Positions 27,783 through 34,035 of a stretch of DNA of 57,209 nucleotides are shown in pieces. The stretch covers positions 1-57,209 of the forward strand of contig UQMZ01000022.1 of assembly GCA_900542185.1 (NCBI GenBank), given 5' to 3'. This DNA comes from an uncultured Bacteroidales bacterium (GTDB lineage: Bacteria; Bacteroidota; Bacteroidia; Bacteroidales; Muribaculaceae). The notes beneath the pieces are model-generated. The model was given only the letters and a program-made list of their open reading frames with translations, was not told where the DNA came from and did not search any database. A program made the translations under genes and the position numbers. Positions within the stretch are counted from its first letter, which is position 1, and each line of letters opens with the position of its first letter.

Positions 27783-28643
27783 ATGTCAGAACTTAAAAAC
27801 AGAATTGATTTCGTTTACATATTTGATGTAAGCGATGGGAATCCTAATGGAGATCCCGATGCCGGTAATCTCCCTCGTGTGGATGCCGAAACCGGCATGG
27901 GACTGGTTACGGATGTTTGCCTTAAACGTAAGGTGAGGAACTATGTCCAGTATGCAATGGGACTTGCTGATGGTTACGATATCTTTATAAAGGAGAAAGC
28001 CGTTTTGAACCACCTTATTGACAAGTCTCATGATGACTCCACAGTGAAAGCTGCAAAGGAAACACAAGACAAGACAGAAGCTGCCCGCAAAGTCATGTGT
28101 AAGAATTATTACGATGTCCGTACTTTCGGAGCAGTGATGTCTACCGGTAAGAATGCCGGTCAGGTAAGAGGTCCGATACAGATGACATTCGCAAGGTCGG
28201 TAGATCCGATTGCCATAGCCGAGCATTCGATAACACGTATGGCTGTAGCTACGGAAAAAGAGGCAGAACAGCAAAATGGAGGTAATCGCACTATGGGCCG
28301 TAAGTCAACAGTGCCTTATGGACTATATGTTTGTCACGGATTCGTATCAGCCAATCTGGCGAAACAGACCGGATTCTCAGAAGAAGATCTCAACATCTTC
28401 TGGGAAGCCTTAAAGAATATGTTTGACATCGACCGATCAGCAGCTCGCGGCCTAATGAGCGCACAGAAACTGATAGTCTTCAAGCACGCTACAGAACTCG
28501 GTAATGCGCCTGCCAATAAGTTGTTTGATCTGGTTAAGGTTGAGAAAGCCTGCAATGGCTCTCCCCGTTCCTTCAATGATTACGAGGTGACAATAGACAG
28601 GAATGGCATTCCGGAAAATATCACGATAGAGGAGCTGATATAA
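27783..28643 (+). CDS. cas7c: Cas7c, Cascade backbone subunit
   Basis: The 286-residue protein (Csd2 family) starts MSELKNRIDFVYIFDVSDGNPNGDPDAGNLPR, with the conserved DGNPNGDPD near residue 18. Several copies form the filament that holds the crRNA spacer. I use ATG 27783 because the TTG at 27768 adds only five residues and homologues start close to this point. The gene lies 20 bp after cas8c. A 17-bp tandem duplication follows directly after its stop codon. Confidence 0.95.
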   Translation: MSELKNRIDFVYIFDVSDGNPNGDPDAGNLPRVDAETGMGLVTDVCLKRKVRNYVQYAMGLADGYDIFIKEKAVLNHLIDKSHDDSTVKAAKETQDKTEAARKVMCKNYYDVRTFGAVMSTGKNAGQVRGPIQMTFARSVDPIAIAEHSITRMAVATEKEAEQQNGGNRTMGRKSTVPYGLYVCHGFVSANLAKQTGFSEEDLNIFWEALKNMFDIDRSAARGLMSAQKLIVFKHATELGNAPANKLFDLVKVEKACNGSPRSFNDYEVTIDRNGIPENITIEELI

Positions 28644-28674
28644 TTGATATACGACTATAATTGATATACGACGA
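28641..28674. repeat. 17-bp tandem duplication at the cas7c-cas4 junction
   Basis: 28641-28657 and 28658-28674 are identical in 16 of 17 positions (TAATTGATATACGAC plus two bases). The first copy supplies the end of the cas7c stop codon and the second copy the TTG start of cas4. Without the duplication cas4 would start right after cas7c. Confidence 0.9.
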
Positions 28675-29326
28675 AGACGATATGCTCATGTTGTCGGGGA
28701 TACAACACTATCGGTTTTGTCCCCGACAATGGGCTCTTATTCACCTTGATCAGCAATGGGAAGACAATAGACTTACCATCGAAGGTCAACTCCTGCACAA
28801 ACATGTGGACGACCCGTTCTATCGTCAGAAGTGCGGAGATCATATTGCTTTACGCTCGGTCAATATAGCGTCTCGGGAACTTGGTTTATACGGCATCACG
28901 GACGTCATTGAACTTATGCCGTCAGATGACGAGACCGATACTATCAGACATCCTAAATATCCGGGATATTGGATTCCTGTGCCGGTAGAATATAAGCATG
29001 GGAAACCAAAGCTGCATGAAGAAGACGAGGTGCAACTTGTAGCACAAGCAATGTGTCTTGAGGAGATGTATTCGATAAACATAGCAAGCGGTGCATTCTA
29101 TTATGCAGAGATCCGCCATCGTGTTGAGATTGAAATAACGCCAAGGTTACGGAATATCGTGATGGAATGTGCCAGAGAAATGCATGAGATATTCCGAAAC
29201 AGACGCATTCCCGGTGTATCGGTCGGCAAGAGTTGTAACAAATGTTCTTTAATCGATATCTGCATACCCCAAATAAATACTCGTGGCGATGTATCTTCTT
29301 ATCTTAAAGATAATTTATATGTATGA
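28661..29326 (+). CDS. cas4: Cas4 exonuclease of the adaptation module
   Basis: The 221-residue RecB-like nuclease trims prespacers and selects the PAM. It starts MIYDEDDMLMLSGIQHYRFCPRQWALIH; the SGIQHY-FCPRQW motif with a cluster Cys is typical. The nuclease motif is VEYKHGKPK, and the C-terminal iron-sulfur cysteines are in GKSCNKCSLIDIC. The start is TTG at 28661, chosen because homologues begin with an acidic stretch before LSGIQH; ATG 28682 would lose it. The stop overlaps cas1 (ATGA). Confidence 0.93.
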   Translation: MIYDEDDMLMLSGIQHYRFCPRQWALIHLDQQWEDNRLTIEGQLLHKHVDDPFYRQKCGDHIALRSVNIASRELGLYGITDVIELMPSDDETDTIRHPKYPGYWIPVPVEYKHGKPKLHEEDEVQLVAQAMCLEEMYSINIASGAFYYAEIRHRVEIEITPRLRNIVMECAREMHEIFRNRRIPGVSVGKSCNKCSLIDICIPQINTRGDVSSYLKDNLYV

Positions 29327-30345
29327 GAAAATTGTTGAATACATTATATGTGACCACCCCGGAAGCATATCTCAGCAAAGACGGACAGAATGTTGTCGTC
29401 TCCGTTAATCAGCGAGAGGTCTTCCGAATTCCTTCGATAAATATTGAGGGAATTGTCACATTCGGTTATATGGGAGCAAGCCCGGGAGTCATGAAGCTGT
29501 GCAGTGATAATGGCATATCCCTTGCTTTTCTATCCCCCAACGGCAGATTTATTAGTCGCATTCAAGGGGCAGTACGCGGGAATGTATTTCTTCGTAAATC
29601 CCAGTATTCATTGTCGGATGATGAAGAACGGTCTCTACACATAGCTAAACTGATAATAGCAGCAAAAATACATAATTACCGCACCATACTTCGAAGGTAT
29701 ATTCGGGATTACGGAGAATGCCAGCCTGTGGAGAATGCGGCCAAGATGTTGGAAATAAACAAACAACATGCTCTCAATGCACAAGATAAAACACAGCTGA
29801 TAGGATTCGAAGGAATTGCTTCAAACGCATACTTTGGTGTATTATCCCATCTGATTTTAAATCAAAAAGAATCATTCCCATTCAATGGAAGAACAAGAAG
29901 GCCGCCCAAGGATGCTGTGAATGCCATGTTGTCACTGGCATATACATTGATAACGAATGATATCACCTCTGCTTTAGAGACCGTAGGACTTGATCCTTAT
30001 GTCGGAGTCCTTCATACTCTCCGACCAGGCCGTACATCTTTGGCTTTGGATATATTGGAGGAATTTAGAGCTTATCTTGGAGATCGTTTTGTGATTTCTT
30101 TAATCAACAAACGTCAAATAACTTCCAAAGATTTTCTATATCAGGCGGAGAACGGAGTTGTTCTTACAGAAAATGGCCGAAAAGTATTTCTAACAGCTTG
30201 GCAGAATCGCAAACGTGAGACTCTAATACATCCGTATCTTAATGAAAAGATTGAGATTGGGCTGTTGCCCTACATCCAGGCTCAGATGATGGCAAGATAT
30301 ATAAGAACGGATATAGATGATTATCCCGTTTTCCTAACTAAATAA
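29323..30345 (+). CDS. cas1: Cas1 integrase, type I-C
   Basis: The 340-residue integrase inserts new spacers. The N-terminal beta domain (RKLLNTLYVTTPEAYLSKDGQNVVV) is followed by the helical catalytic domain with the metal ligands in GFEGIASNAYF (Glu), HTLRPGRTSLALDILEEFR (His and downstream Asp/Glu). No key residue appears lost. It overlaps cas4 by four bases and cas2 follows after six bases. Confidence 0.96.
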   Translation: MRKLLNTLYVTTPEAYLSKDGQNVVVSVNQREVFRIPSINIEGIVTFGYMGASPGVMKLCSDNGISLAFLSPNGRFISRIQGAVRGNVFLRKSQYSLSDDEERSLHIAKLIIAAKIHNYRTILRRYIRDYGECQPVENAAKMLEINKQHALNAQDKTQLIGFEGIASNAYFGVLSHLILNQKESFPFNGRTRRPPKDAVNAMLSLAYTLITNDITSALETVGLDPYVGVLHTLRPGRTSLALDILEEFRAYLGDRFVISLINKRQITSKDFLYQAENGVVLTENGRKVFLTAWQNRKRETLIHPYLNEKIEIGLLPYIQAQMMARYIRTDIDDYPVFLTK

Positions 30346-30351
30346 TTGCTC

Positions 30352-30642
30352 ATGTATATTCTTGTAACTTATGATGTGAATACTACTGATAGATTTGGAG
30401 CACGGCGTTTGCGTAGAGTTGCAAAAGCTTGCGTTGATTATGGTCAAAGAGTTCAAAACTCAGTATTCGAATGTGAACTGTCAGAAGTACAATTCTGTTT
30501 GCTAAAGGAAAAAATACGGAATATTATAGATCCATCCGCCGACAGCATACGATTCTATCACCTAAACAGAAATGAAAATCGCCGTGTAGAAGTGATTGGA
30601 GTGGAAACAGCATATAATGTTGACAGTGCAATCATAATATAA
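30352..30642 (+). CDS. cas2: Cas2, adaptation complex subunit
   Basis: The 96-residue protein starts MYILVTYDVNTTDRFGARRLRRVAKAC, the ferredoxin-like Cas2 fold with the conserved Asp of YDV. It bridges Cas1 dimers during integration. I use ATG 30352, not the TTG at 30346, because Cas2 proteins begin directly with the first beta strand. It is the last cas gene; the leader and array follow. Confidence 0.96.
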   Translation: MYILVTYDVNTTDRFGARRLRRVAKACVDYGQRVQNSVFECELSEVQFCLLKEKIRNIIDPSADSIRFYHLNRNENRRVEVIGVETAYNVDSAIII

Positions 30643-30818
30643 ATGATATAAATGCGAATATGAAGTGTTACATAAATGTCTAAGCTTTCGCACTATCTGA
30701 TACGTAGCATTTTAAACAAATATTTACTGAGAAACATAAGGATATAAGAGTTACAAAATAACCATCCGCAAAAATGGTATTATATTTGCTTAATAATCAC
30801 AGATTTTAAGCACCTACC
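30643..30818 (+). promoter_or_regulatory. CRISPR leader with array promoter
   Basis: The 176-bp AT-rich stretch between cas2 and the first repeat contains no gene. A -7 box TATATTTG (30781-30788) would start the pre-crRNA about 20-25 nt before repeat 1. Lying next to cas2 on the 5' side of the repeats, this is where new spacers should be added, making spacer 1 the newest. Confidence 0.7.
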
Positions 30819-31978
30819 GTCGCTCCCCATGCGGGAGCGTGGATTGAAACTTTTTGCTAATAACGCCTCTTTTGTGGCGATAGCGTCGCTCCCCATGCGG
30901 GAGCGTGGATTGAAACAAACAGCGGGTTAACCTATCCCGTTGGAGCTGTCGTCGCTCCCCATGCGGGAGCGTGGATTGAAACCCTCATTATCGTTAAGTT
31001 TTAGAGTATTGGTAAGTCGCTCCCCATGCGGGAGCGTGGATTGAAACTTGAGTTTAGAGTTATGTTTTACGCTTGCAAAATGTCGCTCCCCATGCGGGAG
31101 CGTGGATTGAAACGTTCGGCGATACGCCTCACGCATGTGGTAATGTGTCGCTCCCCATGCGGGAGCGTGGATTGAAACATCCCTCGGTGTACATTTGGCC
31201 AGAGCCTCAGCTGTCGCTCCCCATGCGGGAGCGTGGATTGAAACCCTTATCTGGAATGAGTATTACCGTGATCAGAAGTCGCTCCCCATGCGGGAGCGTG
31301 GATTGAAACTGTTTAACTTTCCGCCGGAGTTAAAGAACAAAATGTCGCTCCCCATGCGGGAGCGTGGATTGAAACAATGTCACATGAGTGCATCTGATCT
31401 TGTGCTTACGGTCGCTCCCCATGCGGGAGCGTGGATTGAAACAATATAATCTAAAACCTTAAAACTCAATTCCGTAGTCGCTCCCCATGCGGGAGCGTGG
31501 ATTGAAACCAATAGACTATTACCCTTACCGCCATGATGCTCCGGTCGCTCCCCATGCGGGAGCGTGGATTGAAACTTTTCCCCGGTTTGAAATCAATCAG
31601 ACCGCGCTCGCGTCGCTCCCCATGCGGGAGCGTGGATTGAAACAAGTCTATCATCATTGACGAGAGTCACAAATGCAAGTCGCTCCCCATGCGGGAGCGT
31701 GGATTGAAACAGCGGGTGCGTCTGAAGGACCTGGGCTATCGCCTGTCGCTCCCCATGCGGGAGCGTGGATTGAAACATTCAGCTCACCACTCTCGACGAG
31801 CATCAGGACGTCGCTCCCCATGCGGGAGCGTGGATTGAAACTCGCCACTCCGGATAAGTGCGTACTCTTGTAAGGTCGCTCCCCATGCGGGAGCGTGGAT
31901 TGAAACCGGTATGTCGAACACAACTGCGGGATGCGGGATGCAGACTGTCGCTCCCCATGCGGGAGCGTGGATTGAAAC
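30819..31978 (+). CRISPR. Type I-C CRISPR array, 18 repeats and 17 spacers
   Basis: The 32-bp repeat starts GTCGCTCCCCATGCGGGAGC and ends GTGGATTGAAAC. It occurs at 30819, 30885, 30951, 31016, 31082, 31147, 31213, 31278, 31344, 31411, 31477, 31544, 31612, 31679, 31745, 31810, 31875 and 31947, with no variant seen, not even in the last copy. CGCTCCC pairs with GGGAGCG, a 7-bp hairpin for Cas5c cutting. Spacers are 33-36 nt except the last (31907-31946), which is 40 nt and holds a 7-bp internal tandem repeat. Repeat form and cas genes agree on subtype I-C. Confidence 0.99.
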
Positions 31979-32119
31979 TTTGCTCATCATGTAGTTTAGA
32001 GTTATTCAATTATTGAAATATTAATATCTCAGAATTAGCAATTTACTAACATTTATGCAATATAATTTTACATATTACTTATCTGGTAAATTAGTAATTT
32101 ATATTCCACGAAAAAGTTG

Positions 32120-32127
32120 TAACTTTG
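32120..32127 (+). promoter_or_regulatory. -7 box upstream of the SMR exporter
   Basis: TAACTTTG fits the Bacteroidetes -7 consensus. A start near 32133 would give an 80-nt leader before the SMR gene. The -33 region is AT-rich with no clear TTTG. Confidence 0.5.
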
Positions 32128-32133
32128 CAGCAT

Positions 32134-32213
32134 CCTTGGAAGGAGACGCCGAGATAGTCTTGCAGCCCTCGACAGGACAAGTAATGTTCATATATTATTA
32201 TGAGCTTATTATT
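32134..32213 (+). promoter_or_regulatory. Candidate structured leader of the SMR exporter
   Basis: The predicted 5' leader can form an H-type pseudoknot: CGAG (32150-32153) with CTCG (32168-32171) and CTTG (32159-32162) with CAAG (32178-32181). The stems are only 4 bp. The gene below is SugE/Gdx-like, a family often controlled by guanidine riboswitches, but I cannot fit this RNA to guanidine-I, -II or -III. A six-codon uORF (32200-32217) ends on the SMR start codon. Any riboswitch role is inference. Confidence 0.3.
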
Positions 32214-32537
32214 ATGAGCTGGATAATTTTAATACTTGCCGGGCTGATGGAGGTTGCCTTCACTTTCTGCCTCGGCAAAACCAGGACTGCCACCGGCCAT
32301 GAGCTGACGGGCTGGTGGATTGGTTTCGTAGTGGCGTTGGCGCTGAGCATGTTCCTGATGGCAAAGGCCTCGCAAAAGATTCCCATCGGCACGGTCTACC
32401 CAGTCTGGACCGGCATCGGAGCCGTGGGCGCAGTGCTGGTCGGCATATTCTTCTTCAACGAGCCGGCCACATTCTGGCGCATATTCTTCATCACCACCCT
32501 TATCCTATCCATCATCGGCCTGAAGGTGTTGGGATGA
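32214..32537 (+). CDS. SMR family exporter, SugE/Gdx-like
   Basis: The 107-residue protein has four transmembrane helices and starts MSWIILILAGLMEVAF, with the essential Glu at residue 13. PIGTVYPVWTGIGAVGAVLVG matches the SugE/Gdx branch (guanidinium/proton antiporters) better than the multidrug EmrE branch. The longer upstream frame is rejected: SMR proteins start here and the upstream residues have no membrane character. The gene follows the CRISPR array but has GC-rich coding sequence like the downstream chromosome. It probably exports guanidinium or small quaternary ammonium compounds. Confidence 0.85.
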   Translation: MSWIILILAGLMEVAFTFCLGKTRTATGHELTGWWIGFVVALALSMFLMAKASQKIPIGTVYPVWTGIGAVGAVLVGIFFFNEPATFWRIFFITTLILSIIGLKVLG

Positions 32538-32604
32538 CCACGTCTCATGTCTCCCATCTCCCATCACTTATCATTCGCCACTCGTCACTATGACTTATTA
32601 CTTA

Positions 32605-32696
32605 TTTGGTGGATTGGCATGAATTTTGTAAATTTGTAGCAACAAGAGTTTGAGGCCCCGGTATGGGGGCGACCGGCTCTATAAGACGTCTTATCA
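32605..32696 (+). promoter_or_regulatory. Promoter and palindromic leader of the S1/P1 nuclease gene
   Basis: TTTG (32605-32608), 20 nt, then TAAATTTG (32629-32636) form a consensus promoter. The short leader holds a GC hairpin (GCCCC at 32655-32659 with GGGGC at 32666-32670) and a perfect 14-bp palindrome ATAAGACGTCTTAT (32681-32694) ending two bases before the ATG. The palindrome could be an operator or a hairpin that hides the start codon. Confidence 0.6.
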
Positions 32697-33524
32697 ATGA
32701 AATTTACAAGATTCGCAAAAATCACAAACGTTGCGGGTGTGATGGCGCTGTGCGCTCTCCAGTCGTTCGGCTGGAGTCAGAAAGGACATGACACCGTGGC
32801 ATTCATAGCCGAAAACCATCTGACGCCGGCCACCAAGGCGGCGGTCGACTCGTTGCTTGATGGAAAATCGATAGTTTACTGGTCCAACTGGCTGGACAAT
32901 GCGTCGCATACGCCCGAGTATGCCTACAGCAAGACCTGGCATTACAAGAACATCGATGCCGACCAGACGTTCCGCAGCGCTCCCCTGCTGCCGAGCGGTG
33001 ACATAGTGCGAGCCATCAACGAGCAGGTGGCCATCTTAGCCGATACCAACATTGATGACTGCCAGCGCGCCCTGGCACTTAAGATTGTAACCCACCTCCT
33101 TGGCGACATCCATCAGCCCATGCATTTAGGCCACGCATCGGACCGTGGAGGCAACTCCTGGACAGTGAAGTACTTCAAACAGCCTACAAATCTGCACTCG
33201 CTATGGGATTCGCGCCTGGTGGAGTCCGGTCACAAGTGGAGCTATACCGAGTGGCAGCAGCAGATAGACCGCGCAACGCCCGCAGAGGTAGAGGTGATGC
33301 TCGCCGATGCTTATCCCGAACACTGGGCCGAGGAAACTTACGAAATATGCAAACAGGTCTATGAGGCCACACCGCAGGACACCAACGTAAGCTATGACTA
33401 CATAGCTCAATGGACTCCAACAGTAGAGCAGCAATTTCTGCGTGGTGGCCTGCGCCTGGCCGACATACTCAACACCGTCTTCGACCCCGACTACAAGGGC
33501 CACTGGTCACCGTTAAAGAAGTAA
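32697..33524 (+). CDS. S1/P1 nuclease, secreted
   Basis: The 275-residue zinc nuclease cleaves single-stranded nucleic acids. The signal peptide should be cut before Trp in SFG-WSQKGHD, leaving the N-terminal Trp that binds zinc in this family. Other ligands are visible: HYKNIDAD, HLLGDIHQPMHLGHASDRGGN and NLHSLWDSRLV. It ends with the usual RLADILN helix. It acts in the periplasm or outside, perhaps scavenging nucleotides. A 16-bp gap leads to the next gene. Confidence 0.93.
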   Translation: MKFTRFAKITNVAGVMALCALQSFGWSQKGHDTVAFIAENHLTPATKAAVDSLLDGKSIVYWSNWLDNASHTPEYAYSKTWHYKNIDADQTFRSAPLLPSGDIVRAINEQVAILADTNIDDCQRALALKIVTHLLGDIHQPMHLGHASDRGGNSWTVKYFKQPTNLHSLWDSRLVESGHKWSYTEWQQQIDRATPAEVEVMLADAYPEHWAEETYEICKQVYEATPQDTNVSYDYIAQWTPTVEQQFLRGGLRLADILNTVFDPDYKGHWSPLKK

Positions 33525-33540
33525 AGTCCGGATACAGATA

Positions 33541-34035
33541 ATGGCAGAAAATCACAAGGACTTTCCGACGTTAAACCTTCCCCCGGTCACGCTCAAGCTG
33601 CAGACCGGGGCGGACGGCGTGGAGCGTGTATGGGATCCGTTGCGCAAGAAGTACGTGGCGCTCACTCCCGAGGAATGGGTGCGGCAGCACTTCGTCAACT
33701 GGCTCATTACCGACCGCAAGTTTCCCGCCTCTTTGCTCGGCAACGAGGTGGGCATTCACCTGAACGGGATGTCGCGTCGCTGCGACACCATCGCCTTCGG
33801 TCGCGACACCAAGCCGTTGGTGATAGTGGAATACAAGGCTCCAGACGTCAAGATAACACAGGACGTGTTCGATCAGATTGTGCGCTACAACATGGTGCTT
33901 CATGCCCAATACTTAGTGGTGAGCAACGGACTGAACCATTACTGCTGCCGCATGGACTATGCCGGAAACACCTACCATTTCATACCGCGAATCCCGCAGT
34001 ACGCGGAAATCGCATTACCCTTCAGCGAACAATGA
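33541..34035 (+). CDS. HsdR N-terminal-like PD-(D/E)XK protein
   Basis: The 164-residue protein matches the stand-alone type I restriction R-subunit N-terminal domain family. It has RKKYVALTPEEWVRQHFVNWL and the nuclease core RCDTIAFGRDTKPLVIVEYKAP, where D and E-x-K fit a PD-(D/E)XK site, followed by QIVRYN and LVVSNGLNHYCC. No methylase or specificity genes are near, so it is not part of a restriction system here. It overlaps pcrA (ATGA), which hints at a shared role in DNA processing. Its function is unknown. Confidence 0.82.
   Translation: MAENHKDFPTLNLPPVTLKLQTGADGVERVWDPLRKKYVALTPEEWVRQHFVNWLITDRKFPASLLGNEVGIHLNGMSRRCDTIAFGRDTKPLVIVEYKAPDVKITQDVFDQIVRYNMVLHAQYLVVSNGLNHYCCRMDYAGNTYHFIPRIPQYAEIALPFSEQ

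Noticed and set aside
30927..32009. Several open frames inside the CRISPR array on both strands
   Set aside because: They are translations of the repeat (VAPHAGAWIET and SIHAPAWGAT types), a well-known annotation artefact.
32666..32680. Start of a tmRNA gene
   Set aside because: GGGGC-GACCGGCT resembles the 5' end of some Bacteroidetes tmRNAs, but no tag frame or 3' acceptor half follows and a protein gene starts 17 bp later.
33541..34035. Type I restriction-modification system
   Set aside because: Only the short HsdR N-terminal domain is present; no motor domain, HsdM or HsdS is nearby.
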